64,000 nucleotides of DNA from Muriicola marianensis (GCF_014638095.1 NZ_BMFH01000002.1:62001-126000); one strand, 5' to 3'. Positions 1 through 9,395 are shown, numbered from the stretch's first letter. Notes: generated by a model not told the origin, from the letters alone. A program made the numbers and translations.

Positions 1-443
1 TGCTGGTATAGATCCTCCAGGCTCGGGCGGTTAAAATCCGCCTCTATATACCGGATATTCCTTTGAGGCAGGATACCCTGTTTTTGCCAGTCATTGGTTC
101 GATCTTGTTTATAAGATATTACATTTTCGGTATCGATCTCAAGAAATAAAAGGGAGGGATCGAGGAGATATGGATACATGCTGAAGCCACAACCAAAATT
201 CAGCAAAGCATCGATCTTCCCTGATTCAAAAAGGTACTGAATCGTGTCCAGAAAATATCGGTTCCTCAGACAATGCGCCAGGCCTTCATGGAGAGACACG
301 GCCTGCTTATACCGGTTCGCATGCCGTTCCGTGATATCGTTTGCCCATAGATGGGCAAAGGTGTCCCTGCTCAGGTCGCTGTCAGCAGCCCTGAAAGCAG
401 CCGTAACAAATGCCGTTTCATGTATGTTGATCTTTTGCTCCAA
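1..443 (-). CDS. SAM-dependent methyltransferase-like protein, C-terminus cut by window edge
   Basis: An open minus-strand frame runs from a stop near 493 off the left edge, so only the N-terminal ~147 residues are present. Its middle part reads LNFGCGFSMYPYLL followed by FLEIDTENVISYK. That resembles the glycine-rich SAM-binding loop and the acidic end of strand 2 of class I methyltransferases, in a spacing like that of the leucine carboxyl methyltransferase (LCM) group. The frame has no ATG before residue 40 or so; TTG at 443 is the most likely start, but the start is uncertain. It is divergent from mpl. The methyltransferase call is inference from motif shape; the substrate is unknown. Confidence 0.55.
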   Translation of the reverse strand, partial: MEQKINIHETAFVTAAFRAADSDLSRDTFAHLWANDITERHANRYKQAVSLHEGLAHCLRNRYFLDTIQYLFESGKIDALLNFGCGFSMYPYLLDPSLLFLEIDTENVISYKQDRTNDWQKQGILPQRNIRYIEADFNRPSLEDLYQ

Positions 444-496
444 AACAATGACATAACTAGTTTCTAAGATAGTGAGAATAAGGATGCCTCAAGGGT

Positions 497-526
497 TTGG
501 GAAGCACTTTTCAAAGGCTATCTTTG
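497..526 (+). promoter_or_regulatory. Bacteroidetes-type promoter for mpl
   Basis: TTG at 497-499, a 19-base spacer, then TATCTTTG at 519-526. This is a full match to the Bacteroidetes primary-sigma consensus (TTG, 17-23 bases, TAnnTTTG). Transcription would begin near 531, giving a leader of about 15 bases before the mpl ATG at 546. Confidence 0.7.
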
Positions 527-545
527 TTCAGAAATAGACGGAACT

Positions 546-1901
546 ATGCGGATTCATTTTATAGCCATCGGCGGAAGTGCCATGCATAACTTGGCCCTGG
601 CTTTACACGATAAAGGGTATGTAATCACCGGTAGCGATGATGTGATCTACGAACCCTCCAAAACCAGGTTGAGGGAGCAGGGTCTTCTGCCGTCAGAATT
701 CGGATGGTTTCCTGAGAAGTTAAGCACTGATATGGATGCGGTCATCCTGGGTATGCATGCCAGGGAAGACAATCCGGAATTGCTGAGAGCCCAGCAATTG
801 GGTCTCAAAATCTATTCTTACCCCGAATTCCTCTATGAACAATCCAGGCATAAGACCAGGGTGGTCATAGGGGGCAGCCATGGTAAGACAACCATTACCT
901 CCATGATACTCCATGTGCTCAAATATCACGACAGGGAAGTAGATTATATGGTAGGGGCCCAATTGGAGGGGTTCAACAGGATGGTCCACCTTACGGAGGA
1001 AAATGATTTTATAGTGCTGGAAGGTGACGAATATCTTTCTTCCCCCATAGATCGGCGTCCCAAATTCCACTTATACCAACCCAACATCGCCCTTCTCAGC
1101 GGGATCGCCTGGGACCATATGAATGTATTTCCTACTTACGAGAATTACCGCGAACAGTTCCAGATCTTTGTAGATGGAATTGTTCAGGGAGGAAGTATTA
1201 CGTACAACGAAGAAGATACAGCAGTAGTGGAGGTAGTTGAGAAGACTCCGAACCAGATCAGGAAGTTTCCATACCGTACCCCGGAATATAACATAGAAAA
1301 TGGGCAGACTTTCCTCGAAACAGGGGAAGGCCCTATGCCTGTAGAGGTCTTTGGCCGGCATAATCTCAGCAACCTAGCCGGTGCCAAGTGGATCTGCCAG
1401 CAAATGGGGATAGATGAGGATGATTTCTACCAGGCTATCAGCACGTTTACCGGGGCTTCCAAGAGGCTTGAAAAGATTGGGGAAACCAGTTCTTCCGTGG
1501 CCTTTAAGGATTTCGCACACTCCCCCAGCAAGGTTGCAGCCACGACTATGGCCGTCAGGGAGCAATATCCAGATAAAAGGCTCGTAGCCTGTTTGGAATT
1601 ACACACCTACAGCAGCCTGAATGAGGCCTTCCTTTCGCAATACAGGGGCACATTGGATGCAGCCGATATTGCAGCGGTGTTTTATTCCCCGGAATCTGTG
1701 GCCATCAAAAAGCTCTCTCCTTTGTCTGCATCCCAGATCCAGGATGCCTTCCAGAATGAGAAACTGGAGGTCTTTACAGATCCCGGACAGTTCAAAACCT
1801 TCCTTTATGAACTAAACAAAAATAATGGGGTTTTCCTGTTTATGAGTTCGGGAAATTATGGAGGGTTGGATCTCAGGGCCTTTATCGATCACCTGGGATA
1901 A
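546..1901 (+). CDS. mpl: UDP-N-acetylmuramate:L-Ala-gamma-D-Glu-meso-DAP ligase (murein peptide recycling)
   Basis: The 451-residue protein is a Mur ligase of the Mpl branch, which attaches a recycled tripeptide to UDP-MurNAc in the cytoplasm so that cell-wall peptide is reused. The N-terminus (MRIHFIAIGGSAMHNLAL) is the MurC/Mpl nucleotide-sugar loop, and the ATP P-loop GGSHGKTT lies at residues 109-116. The central ligase domain contains the LEGDEY segment, and a C-terminal domain follows (FKDFAHSPSKV near residue 323). Length fits the family (E. coli Mpl is about 457 residues). MurC is the main alternative, but the DFAHSPSKV segment and the short N-terminus favour Mpl. It stands alone behind its own promoter and is divergent from the methyltransferase-like gene. 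Confidence 0.88.
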   Translation: MRIHFIAIGGSAMHNLALALHDKGYVITGSDDVIYEPSKTRLREQGLLPSEFGWFPEKLSTDMDAVILGMHAREDNPELLRAQQLGLKIYSYPEFLYEQSRHKTRVVIGGSHGKTTITSMILHVLKYHDREVDYMVGAQLEGFNRMVHLTEENDFIVLEGDEYLSSPIDRRPKFHLYQPNIALLSGIAWDHMNVFPTYENYREQFQIFVDGIVQGGSITYNEEDTAVVEVVEKTPNQIRKFPYRTPEYNIENGQTFLETGEGPMPVEVFGRHNLSNLAGAKWICQQMGIDEDDFYQAISTFTGASKRLEKIGETSSSVAFKDFAHSPSKVAATTMAVREQYPDKRLVACLELHTYSSLNEAFLSQYRGTLDAADIAAVFYSPESVAIKKLSPLSASQIQDAFQNEKLEVFTDPGQFKTFLYELNKNNGVFLFMSSGNYGGLDLRAFIDHLG

Positions 1902-1926
1902 TTCCTGTTGGCCTCCCCAGTAGAAA

Positions 1927-2370
1927 TTACACCCCAAATTGCCTCAGGTGGTGATCCAGGTGCTTGTAGTTCAGTTTTCCCCATTGCTCGTGTGTGAGTT
2001 TACCGAAGATAGGGTGGGGGTTCCAGGTATCCCTGCTTTTAAGATTGTGGAATTGGGCAATAAGGTCCAGTAATTTGTAGCGTTCCACCGTAAAATCCTT
2101 GGGTTCATTCGCTTTGGCAAATGGGGAAGTGGGCAGGTTTTTACGCCAGGGAGTGTCGTTGTAAAGCGACTTTTTAAAGAACAGACGAATAAAAAGGTTG
2201 CCTTTCTTGCGGGTAGCCTTGTTTTTTATAGCCAGTGCAAGGGGAACCTGGCAATGCCAAACCATTTGGCCTACGGTCATCTTTCCCCACTGCCCTTTAT
2301 GATTAGAATTCAGTTCACCCACCCTTCTCTCAATTTCCTCGTAGGCATCCTGGTCGAATAATGATTTCAT
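1927..2370 (-). CDS. DUF1569 family protein (DinB-like fold)
   Basis: The 147-residue protein begins MKSLFDQDAYEEIERRV and contains WGKMTVGQMVWHCQ near residues 29-42 and a C-terminal HLDHHLRQFGV. This pattern of spaced histidines is typical of DUF1569 proteins, which are related to the DinB/YfiT four-helix metal-binding fold. No signal peptide is visible, so it is probably cytoplasmic. Its reaction is unknown. It converges with mpl, 25 bases apart, and is divergent from radC with only 62 bases between the two start codons. Confidence 0.75.
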   Translation of the reverse strand: MKSLFDQDAYEEIERRVGELNSNHKGQWGKMTVGQMVWHCQVPLALAIKNKATRKKGNLFIRLFFKKSLYNDTPWRKNLPTSPFAKANEPKDFTVERYKLLDLIAQFHNLKSRDTWNPHPIFGKLTHEQWGKLNYKHLDHHLRQFGV

Positions 2371-2432
2371 GGTTTGCTTTTTAATTGCAGTCCAAAAACT
2401 ACATTAACAATATTAGTTGTTTATCTTTAACC

Positions 2433-3131
2433 ATGGAAAAAAACCCGGTGTCTTTCTCCATTAAAACCTGGGCAGAAAATGATAAACCCAGAAGAAAATT
2501 AATGATCAGGGGGAGAGGTGGCCTCACCGATGCTGAACTGCTCGCCATCCTGATAGGATCCGGAAACAGTGAAGATTCAGCTCTTAACCTGGCTAAAAAA
2601 ATTCTGAAAGGAGCTGATGACAGTCTTACTCAGCTCGGCAGGATGTCTGTGTCAAAACTTATGAAATACAGAGGGATAGGAGAGGCAAAGGCAGTGACCA
2701 TCGCTGCAGCCATGGAGATCAGCCGAAGGAGAAGGGAAGAAGCCACAAATGATCTCAGCCATATTTCGGGAAGCGCAGATGCCTTTGCGGTACTGGAACC
2801 CGTTCTGTCTGAACTACAGCACGAGGAATTTTGGATTCTCTACCTGAACAATGCCAACAGGGTGATCCACAAATCTCAATTGAGCAAAGGGGGGATCACC
2901 GGGACCCTGGTAGATGTCCGACTTGTGCTCAGGGAGGCCCTGGAACTGGGTGCTGTAGCCATCATTTTAGCTCACAATCATCCCTCCGGAGCCCTCAAGC
3001 CCAGTGAGGCCGATAAGGCGATCACCAGGAAATTAAAGGTTGCCGCTGAGGTGCTGGATATTAAGGTCCTCGATCATCTAATCGTCACGGATAAGACCTT
3101 TTTCAGTTTTGCGGACCAACATCTTATATGA
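2433..3131 (+). CDS. radC: RadC family JAB-domain protein (DNA repair-associated)
   Basis: The 232-residue protein has an N-terminal helix-hairpin-helix region (KYRGIGEAKAVTIAAAMEI) and a C-terminal JAB/MPN domain. The latter carries the metal-binding signature HNHPSGALKPSEAD, typical of RadC. The exact biochemical role of RadC is unresolved; the fold predicts a zinc metallohydrolase linked to DNA processing. A longer frame opens at 2385, but the extra 16 residues are not family-like, and ATG at 2433 gives the usual N-terminus with KTWAENDKPRRKL. The next gene starts one base after the stop, so the two are probably cotranscribed. Confidence 0.9.
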   Translation: MEKNPVSFSIKTWAENDKPRRKLMIRGRGGLTDAELLAILIGSGNSEDSALNLAKKILKGADDSLTQLGRMSVSKLMKYRGIGEAKAVTIAAAMEISRRRREEATNDLSHISGSADAFAVLEPVLSELQHEEFWILYLNNANRVIHKSQLSKGGITGTLVDVRLVLREALELGAVAIILAHNHPSGALKPSEADKAITRKLKVAAEVLDIKVLDHLIVTDKTFFSFADQHLI

Positions 3132-3132
3132 C

Positions 3133-4428
3133 ATGTTGCTGATCTACACCCATAAGATTACCCCCAGGTTTACCTATATCATGAAGCAGGTATTTTCCCG
3201 TATGCTGCAGATAGATGTTGGCTTTACGACCAAGGTTGAGGATTTCATCAGGCATACAGGACCGAAAATTACCTATACAAAACAACCCCTCCAGAACGAA
3301 TTCTTTGTCAGGAGCCATTCTCTTTTGTTTGAACAGGGGGTGCGCAATATGAACCTGTCTATAGGAAAGTGGGATGATCTGCCCTGTTTTTTCCCTACCG
3401 GGGAACGCAGTAATTTACCATTCGACATATTTGCAGCCAGCTTTTACCTCCTTTCGCGGTATGAGGAATACTTTCCCCATGTGAAGGATCTCGTAGGGCG
3501 TTTTCCCCTTAAGGAGAGCCTGGCCTATGAACAGGATTTCCTTAAACTTCCGGTGGTTGATCTCTGGGCTCAAAAGATGCTCGCCATTCTGAAGGAACGG
3601 TTTCCCTCCCTAACCGCGGCTACCAAACCTGTGCGTAATACCTCTGTGATCGATGTTCCCGTGTCACATAGTTTTGCACACAGGGGTTTTTTCAGGAGCG
3701 GGATCGGAATGTTGCTGGACCTGTTTTCGCTCAGGTTCAGAAGGGTCTCCCAGAGGCTGGCGGTATTGTTGAATCTCAGGAGGGATCCTTATGACAATTT
3801 CGAGGAACTTATCGGGATCCATAAGAAACACAAACTCCCTGCTATTTTCTTTTTCCAGTTTGCCCAGTATTCCCGGTATGACAAGAATATCTCCACGGAA
3901 AACAATCGATTTAAATACCTGATTAAATCCGTAGCTGATTACGATGCCGTGGCCCTGGCAGCTTCCTATAGCTCATTTACCAATATGGACCTGCTTAAAG
4001 AAGAAAAGGAAAACCTCTCCAATGTGATCAACAGACCGGTGAATTTTGTCAGGCTCCGTTACAACAGGGTCGATGTTCCCGAAACCTACAGAAATCTGGC
4101 AGCTGCCGAATTCACTGACGATTACTCCATGGGGTATACGCACGAGATGGGATTTAAGGCCGGGACCTGTACTTCCTTCTACTTTTACGATATTCCCCAG
4201 GAGGTGCAGCAACCCATTAAGATACATCCCTTCGCCGTACACGATTACGCCCTTCTCAAGTATACTTCTGAGGAGGAGATCTTCGAGAAACTGGATCAGC
4301 TGCACGGCGTGGTCAGGGAGGTCGGCGGCCATTTTATCACAGTCTTTTCCAACGAACTGCTCGGTTCGGAAGGAAAGATCAATTGGCTGCAGTTGTACGC
4401 TAAAATGATTGAAAGGTATTATGTATAG
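3133..4428 (+). CDS. Polysaccharide deacetylase-like protein (DUF7033-type N-terminus)
   Basis: The 431-residue protein starts MLLIYTHKITPRFTYIMKQVF, one base after the radC stop. It resembles flavobacterial proteins annotated as polysaccharide deacetylase family: an N-terminal domain, then a NodB-like barrel with KKHKLPAIFFFQFAQYSRYD near residue 235 and EMGFKAGTCTSFYFYD near residue 338. The strand that normally carries the catalytic and metal-binding aspartates reads VIDVPVSHSFAH (near residue 174), so one expected aspartate may be replaced. Deacetylase activity is therefore uncertain. No signal peptide is evident. An upstream ATG at 3109 lies inside radC and is less likely. Confidence 0.65.
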   Translation: MLLIYTHKITPRFTYIMKQVFSRMLQIDVGFTTKVEDFIRHTGPKITYTKQPLQNEFFVRSHSLLFEQGVRNMNLSIGKWDDLPCFFPTGERSNLPFDIFAASFYLLSRYEEYFPHVKDLVGRFPLKESLAYEQDFLKLPVVDLWAQKMLAILKERFPSLTAATKPVRNTSVIDVPVSHSFAHRGFFRSGIGMLLDLFSLRFRRVSQRLAVLLNLRRDPYDNFEELIGIHKKHKLPAIFFFQFAQYSRYDKNISTENNRFKYLIKSVADYDAVALAASYSSFTNMDLLKEEKENLSNVINRPVNFVRLRYNRVDVPETYRNLAAAEFTDDYSMGYTHEMGFKAGTCTSFYFYDIPQEVQQPIKIHPFAVHDYALLKYTSEEEIFEKLDQLHGVVREVGGHFITVFSNELLGSEGKINWLQLYAKMIERYYV

Positions 4429-5110
4429 GGATCTGGTAACGGATGTGTTTTTTGACCTGGATCATACCCTATGGGATTTTGATAAGAATTCAGCGCTTAC
4501 CTTCAGGAAAATATTCGCAGATCACGGGATAGGCCTGGACCTGGATACCTTTTTGGCAGAATACGTCCCCGCCAATCTGGCTTTTTGGAAATTATATCGC
4601 GAAGGTAAGATAGAGAAAGAAGACCTCCGGTACAGAAGGCTGAGGACTGTCTTCGACTCCGTCCGGTACCGGGTGGAAGATGAAGTGATACACAGTCTGT
4701 CGAATTCCTATATAGAACACCTTTCCTCCCATGATCACCTGGTGCCCAACACCAGGGAAGTCCTTGAGTATTTAAGTCCAACCTATCGCCTACACATTAT
4801 AACCAACGGCTTTGAGGAGATACAGGCCAAAAAGTTGATGAATTCCGGGATTGCTTCTTATTTTGATCAGGTTATCAATTCGGAGATGGCCGGAGTAAAA
4901 AAACCGGATCCATGGATTTTTCACCTGGCCCTGGAGCGCACCGGAGTACAGCCTCAGCATGCGATCATGGTGGGCGATAACCTGGAAGCAGACATTCTCG
5001 GCGCCAGGGCCGTAGGTTTTCACACGATTCATCTCAATGTTCATAACGAACCTCCTCACGAATACGGGTCGATCATTCACGATCTGGGTGAAATAAAATC
5101 GTATTTATAA
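4421..5110 (+). CDS. YjjG family noncanonical pyrimidine nucleotidase (HAD superfamily)
   Basis: The 229-residue HAD phosphatase has motif I FFDLDHTLWDF, motif II HIITNGF, motif III lysine in GVKKPDPWIF and motif IV MVGDNLEADILGA. The DHTLWDFDKN segment is characteristic of the YjjG group, house-cleaning 5'-nucleotidases that remove noncanonical pyrimidine nucleotides. The substrate is inferred from family membership. ATG at 4421 overlaps the upstream stop by 8 bases, suggesting translational coupling; an in-frame start at 4409 is possible. It is the last gene of the radC unit. Confidence 0.85.
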   Translation: MYRDLVTDVFFDLDHTLWDFDKNSALTFRKIFADHGIGLDLDTFLAEYVPANLAFWKLYREGKIEKEDLRYRRLRTVFDSVRYRVEDEVIHSLSNSYIEHLSSHDHLVPNTREVLEYLSPTYRLHIITNGFEEIQAKKLMNSGIASYFDQVINSEMAGVKKPDPWIFHLALERTGVQPQHAIMVGDNLEADILGARAVGFHTIHLNVHNEPPHEYGSIIHDLGEIKSYL

Positions 5111-5180
5111 AGTTATATAGGGTAATGGGGGGGAAGTTCCGTCTTTTCGGCCTTTCCGGCCCCTTCAAGAAGCGCTCGAG

Positions 5181-5726
5181 ATGAAGAAAATTCAATATCT
5201 CTTACTATTCCTGTTTCTGAGCATTACTTCCTCATGTGTGGAAGAACAAAACTTCGATCAGTTCAATGACCTGGATATCATTCCTACGGTAGAGGCGAGT
5301 ATCCTGTACGTGGAAAGCCCTGAAAGTGTGATCAACGGTGCTCCCGGGGCCGTTTGGTATATCCAGACCTTTAATTTCGATGCCTTTAGTGAGCAGTTCT
5401 TCGCAGACAATGTACTGGACGGGGTGATCACCTATGAGCTGGAGAATACGACCAGCAAACCCCTGGAGATCCTTTTTGAATACCTGGATGATGCAGGAAA
5501 TGTGCTGGATACCGAATTCTTTTCCCTGGATCCGGCTCCAACGGCCGTCCTCAGGAGAGAAACCGCCTATGGCACACCTACAGGTCGAAGTCTGGACATC
5601 ATCAGGAATACTTCCCAGGTTCGGGTGAATGCCAGAAATTTAGGGGACAACAATAGCGTTTCCAGCTTACCGGACCCTATGATCATCTTCAGGTCTAGCG
5701 GTAAATTCAGACTGCGTTTGAAATGA
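5181..5726 (+). CDS. Hypothetical lipoprotein, operon partner of the DUF5723 protein
   Basis: The 181-residue protein begins with a lipoprotein signal peptide (MKKIQYLLLFLFLSITSSC, cysteine 19) and continues with acidic, beta-rich sequence. No known catalytic motif is seen. It overlaps the start of the DUF5723 gene by 4 bases (ATGA), so the two are probably translated together. A role in the periplasm or at the outer membrane follows from the signal; the function is not recognised. Confidence 0.75.
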   Translation: MKKIQYLLLFLFLSITSSCVEEQNFDQFNDLDIIPTVEASILYVESPESVINGAPGAVWYIQTFNFDAFSEQFFADNVLDGVITYELENTTSKPLEILFEYLDDAGNVLDTEFFSLDPAPTAVLRRETAYGTPTGRSLDIIRNTSQVRVNARNLGDNNSVSSLPDPMIIFRSSGKFRLRLK

Positions 5727-7168
5727 GGAAATGGAAACTATTTATTACAGCCATCTTCCTTGGCAGCGGTTTCCTTTTTGCCCAAAACAGGGAATTGCTC
5801 TATGATTTCACGGAAATTCCCCAGGCGATCCTGTTAAATCCGGGAATTGAGACCACTTATTCCTGGTATGCCGGTGTTCCGCTTGCTTCAGGAATTTACG
5901 CTCAGGCCGGCAGCAGTGGTATCACTGTGCATGACCTCTTTGCCAATGATGGGGTCGACTTTAACCAAAAAGTGCGCACCCGCGCCCTTGACGGGATGAC
6001 GAAAAGGGATGAATTCGGAGCCACTGTACAGGTAGACCTCCTTCACGGTGGGTTCAGGAGTGGGAAAAATCCCGATATCTTTTATTCCTTTGGGGTCTAT
6101 TTTGAGTCGAATACCATCCTCTACTGGCCCCAGGACCTGGCCTATCTGGCTTTTGACGGAAATGCCGATCAGCTTGGCAGACGGTTTGACCTGGGTCATC
6201 TGAAAACAAGAGGAGAAGGCCTGACCGTTTTCCATTTTGGGATCAATAAGGTGATGGATCGCAACCTTACCGTCGGGGCCCGCGCCAAATTGTATTCAGG
6301 GATCTATGATTTTCATTCTTCAACCAATTCGGGATATTTTGTAACAGAGGAAGGACAGAACAATCTCCTCTCCCATACCCTGGATGCAGATATGCAGTTG
6401 AGGACCTCAGGGCTTGAAGAGATTCGGGCTATCCTCGATGATGAGTCAAGCGGATCTGTTGGAGGGGTCATCTCTAAAAGGGCCTTATTCGGAGGCGATC
6501 TCGGATTGGGCATAGACTTGGGCTTTACCTATCAACTCAACTCCCAAACCGTGATTACCGGAAGCCTGCTCGACCTTGGATTTGTCTATCATTCCGGGGA
6601 TGTAAAGGCATATACTCTGCAGGGAAGAGCCACGACTGAAGGGGTAGAGGCCATACTCCCCGATGCCTTTGATGATGCCAATTCCGATTTTTGGCAGGAC
6701 CTGGTGGACGAGATCGAAGCCCAGTTGCCTTTTGAGGATAACAATTCCAGTTATATCACTTTCAGGCCCACACAGCTATACGGTTCTATCCGTTATAATT
6801 TCGGAGAACCTGTCGGTGGTGAAATTGATTGTGACTGTGATATAGGGGTGACGGACGCCGATGTGCGTACTCCCTACAGGAATGCGACAGGCTTGCAGCT
6901 CCATGCCGTCAGCAGGCCCAGGGGACCTCAGGCTGCCCTCACGGCATTCTATTTAAGGAGGTTTGGGAATATCCTGAGCCTGAAGGGAACGTACACCGTG
7001 GATAAGTTCTCCATGACCAATTTGGGGCTGGGGATGAACATACAGGCCGGACCTGTAAATTTCTATGTCCTGGCCAATAACCTCCTGGGATACCAAAACC
7101 TGGCAGACAGCCATTACGCGTCTTTTCAGATAGGATTAAATATCCTATCTTGGGGAGCCAACAGATAG
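5723..7168 (+). CDS. DUF5723 family outer-membrane-type protein
   Basis: The 481-residue protein has a cleavable signal peptide (MRKWKLFITAIFLGSGFLFAQ). After the signal it reads DFTEIPQAILLNPGIETTY, typical of DUF5723, a Bacteroidetes family related to PorP/SprF-like and outer-membrane beta-barrel proteins. Alternating hydrophobic stretches such as GGDLGLGIDLGFTYQL, TVITGSLLDLGF and a terminal FQIGLNILSWG strand fit a barrel. A cysteine pair cluster, EIDCDCDIGV, lies near residue 371. The function is unknown. It sits between two other exported proteins (4-base overlap upstream, 9 bases downstream), which suggests one envelope-related operon. Confidence 0.75.
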   Translation: MRKWKLFITAIFLGSGFLFAQNRELLYDFTEIPQAILLNPGIETTYSWYAGVPLASGIYAQAGSSGITVHDLFANDGVDFNQKVRTRALDGMTKRDEFGATVQVDLLHGGFRSGKNPDIFYSFGVYFESNTILYWPQDLAYLAFDGNADQLGRRFDLGHLKTRGEGLTVFHFGINKVMDRNLTVGARAKLYSGIYDFHSSTNSGYFVTEEGQNNLLSHTLDADMQLRTSGLEEIRAILDDESSGSVGGVISKRALFGGDLGLGIDLGFTYQLNSQTVITGSLLDLGFVYHSGDVKAYTLQGRATTEGVEAILPDAFDDANSDFWQDLVDEIEAQLPFEDNNSSYITFRPTQLYGSIRYNFGEPVGGEIDCDCDIGVTDADVRTPYRNATGLQLHAVSRPRGPQAALTAFYLRRFGNILSLKGTYTVDKFSMTNLGLGMNIQAGPVNFYVLANNLLGYQNLADSHYASFQIGLNILSWGANR

Positions 7169-7177
7169 GCTTTAACC

Positions 7178-8053
7178 ATGAAAAATAGTGTATTCGTCAT
7201 TTTCCTCCTGCTGGGGCTAACCGCTTTTTCCCAATCCGTTCTCAACAACTACAAGTATGTGATCGTACCCACCCAATTTGAGGGATTCCGGGGTGAAAAC
7301 CAATATCAGACCAGTACGCTTGTGAAGTATCATCTGACAGAAAAAGGGTTGAATGTGTTTTATGATAACGCGGTTCCTGAAGAGGTAAACACAAATCGCT
7401 GTACGGCTTTATTCACCTCCCTGGATAATCAGTCGACCATGTTCACTACAAAGGTGTCTGTGGTCTTTAAGGATTGCGAAGGAAACGAACAATTCAGGAC
7501 CCGGTTGGGTTCCAGTAAACTCAAGCAGTACGTGGAGGCCTATCGTGAGGCACTACAGGAGGCTTTCTCATCTTTGAAGGGGTTTCAGTATTCCTACCGG
7601 GAACCTGTTGATACGGCACCCACTGTATTGAAATTCGGGGATGACGTAAAGAGTTTGCCTCCGGCCTCAGAGATGCCTTCTTCGTTAGAACCGGCAGAAG
7701 AGGAAACCGAAGTGATACAGCCTGAAGCAGGGGATAAAGAAGAGACTTTATTGCTTCCAATGCCAGAAGAAACTACGGAAGCGGTGACCCTGGATGAGGC
7801 AGTGGCCCAGGAAGAAGAGCTGGCGTTCCCCCTTTCGGCCCCATTGTACGCCCAAAAAACAGAAACGGGATATCAGCTGGTGGATACAGCCCCGAGCATA
7901 CAGTTCTACCTAAGGGAAACTTCTTTGCCTAACGTATATCTGGCCGAAAGGAAAGGTCAAAATGGGATCCTTTACCTCAAGGACGGAAGGTGGATATTTG
8001 AATTCTACCGGGGGGCCGACCGCCTACAGGAAGAATTGCAGATCAAGTTCTAA
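7178..8053 (+). CDS. Hypothetical secreted protein
   Basis: The 291-residue protein has a signal peptide (MKNSVFVIFLLLGLTAFSQS). A conserved-looking N-terminal domain (NYKYVIVPTQFEGFRGENQ near residue 24, then KYHLTEKGLNVFYD) is followed by an acidic, Glu-rich linker at about residues 165-215. A C-terminal domain ends in LYLKDGRWIFEFYR. I do not recognise a catalytic motif. It follows the DUF5723 gene by 9 bases, so it is probably in the same operon. Its stop overlaps the convergent rarA stop by 4 bases. Confidence 0.7.
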   Translation: MKNSVFVIFLLLGLTAFSQSVLNNYKYVIVPTQFEGFRGENQYQTSTLVKYHLTEKGLNVFYDNAVPEEVNTNRCTALFTSLDNQSTMFTTKVSVVFKDCEGNEQFRTRLGSSKLKQYVEAYREALQEAFSSLKGFQYSYREPVDTAPTVLKFGDDVKSLPPASEMPSSLEPAEEETEVIQPEAGDKEETLLLPMPEETTEAVTLDEAVAQEEELAFPLSAPLYAQKTETGYQLVDTAPSIQFYLRETSLPNVYLAERKGQNGILYLKDGRWIFEFYRGADRLQEELQIKF

Positions 8054-9327
8054 TACTTGTATTTATCTTTCCATCGACTGCTTAGAAAGTCTTTTATGGC
8101 TTTTTCTCTGTTGTTATTGCCGGGAGAATAGAAGACAGAACCCGTCAGGGTATCAGGCAGGAAATCTGCCTGTACAAAATTGTGCTCGTAATCATGGGCA
8201 TACTTGTACTCCTCCCCATATCCCAGATCCTTCATGAGTTTGGTGGGGGCATTTCTAAGCTCAAGCGGAACCGGAAGATCTCCGTGTTCCTTTACGGCCA
8301 TTTGTGCGTTTTTTATCGCTGTATAGCTGGAGTTGCTCTTGGGACTGGTCGCCAGGTAAATGGCGCATTCACTCAGGAGGATACGAGCCTCAGGGTAGCC
8401 TATGGTGGTCACGGCCTGGAAAGTGCTGTTGGCGATTACCAGGGCAGTGGGGTTGGCAAGGCCGATATCCTCTGAGGCCAGGATAAGCAGGCGCCTGGCA
8501 ATAAATTTCACATCTTCTCCCCCTTCTATCATCCTGGCGAGCCAATAAACAGCTGCCTGAGGGTCACTGCCCCGTATAGATTTGATAAAGGCCGAAATGA
8601 TATCGTAATGCTGCTCCCCGGTTTTGTCATACAGCACAGTGTTCTGTTGAACTTTCGACATGACGAGTTCATCCGTTATCACAACTTTATCTGAGTCTTC
8701 TGAAGTCACCAGGAGCTCAAAGATGTTCAGCAATTTCCTCCCATCTCCTCCCGAAAGGCGCAGCAGGGCTTCGGTCTCTTTCAGGTCGATGGTCTTTTCC
8801 TTCAAAATCGCATCCTCGGTCATTGCCCTCTTTAGCAGGACCTCAAGGTCCTCCTTCCCAAATGGATTGAGGATGTAGACCTGGCAGCGTGACAACAATG
8901 CAGGGATGACTTCAAAGCTGGGATTTTCGGTGGTGGCACCTATCAGGGTGATCCAACCCTTTTCCACAGCGCCAAGGAGAGAGTCTTGTTGTGCCTTGCT
9001 GAATCGGTGGATCTCGTCTATGAACAAGATGGGATTGCGGGTGGTGAACAGGTTGCCGGCAGATTTGGCCTTCTCAATTACTTCGCGCACGTCTTTGACC
9101 CCACTGCTGATGGCGCTCAGGGTATAAAAAGGCCTTTTGCTCTCCTGTGCGATAATGTGTGCCAGAGTTGTTTTACCGGTGCCCGGCGGACCCCATAGGA
9201 TAAGGGAGGGAATGGTGCCTTTCAGGATCTGGTTCCTGAGGGATCCCTTCTCTCCAACCAGATGATTTTGGCTGATATAGTCTTCCAGGGTCCTGGGTCT
9301 GACCCGCTCTGCCAGGGGTTCATTCAT
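8050..9327 (-). CDS. rarA: Replication-associated recombination protein A (AAA+ ATPase)
   Basis: The 425-residue protein is a RarA/MgsA/WRNIP1-type clamp-loader-like ATPase acting at stalled replication forks. Visible parts are [19 protein letters not shown], Walker [10 protein letters not shown] at residues 46-54, Walker [11 protein letters not shown] near residue 100, the sensor region [12 protein letters not shown], and the C-terminal tetramerisation domain ([14 protein letters not shown], then [14 protein letters not shown]). Length matches the family. It converges with the secreted-protein operon and is divergent from the rhomboid gene. Confidence 0.93.
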   Translation of the reverse strand: MNEPLAERVRPRTLEDYISQNHLVGEKGSLRNQILKGTIPSLILWGPPGTGKTTLAHIIAQESKRPFYTLSAISSGVKDVREVIEKAKSAGNLFTTRNPILFIDEIHRFSKAQQDSLLGAVEKGWITLIGATTENPSFEVIPALLSRCQVYILNPFGKEDLEVLLKRAMTEDAILKEKTIDLKETEALLRLSGGDGRKLLNIFELLVTSEDSDKVVITDELVMSKVQQNTVLYDKTGEQHYDIISAFIKSIRGSDPQAAVYWLARMIEGGEDVKFIARRLLILASEDIGLANPTALVIANSTFQAVTTIGYPEARILLSECAIYLATSPKSNSSYTAIKNAQMAVKEHGDLPVPLELRNAPTKLMKDLGYGEEYKYAHDYEHNFVQADFLPDTLTGSVFYSPGNNNREKAIKDFLSSRWKDKYKY

Positions 9328-9366
9328 GGAGTTAAAAGTACGTTATTTCTCCGGAAGGGCGGGTGA

Positions 9367-9395
9367 TTGTAATTCCGAAAATGGCTCTAAATTTG
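9367..9395 (+). promoter_or_regulatory. Bacteroidetes-type promoter for the rhomboid gene
   Basis: TTG at 9367-9369, an 18-base spacer and TAAATTTG at 9388-9395 form a full consensus match. The inferred transcription start is near 9400, which falls after the first in-frame ATG (9397). This favours a start at 9403 or 9412 and a leader of only about 3-12 bases. Confidence 0.65.

Noticed and set aside
2422-2429. TATCTTTA just before radC as a -7 box
   Set aside because: It lies 3 bases from the ATG, so transcription would begin inside the gene; no TTG partner at the right distance.
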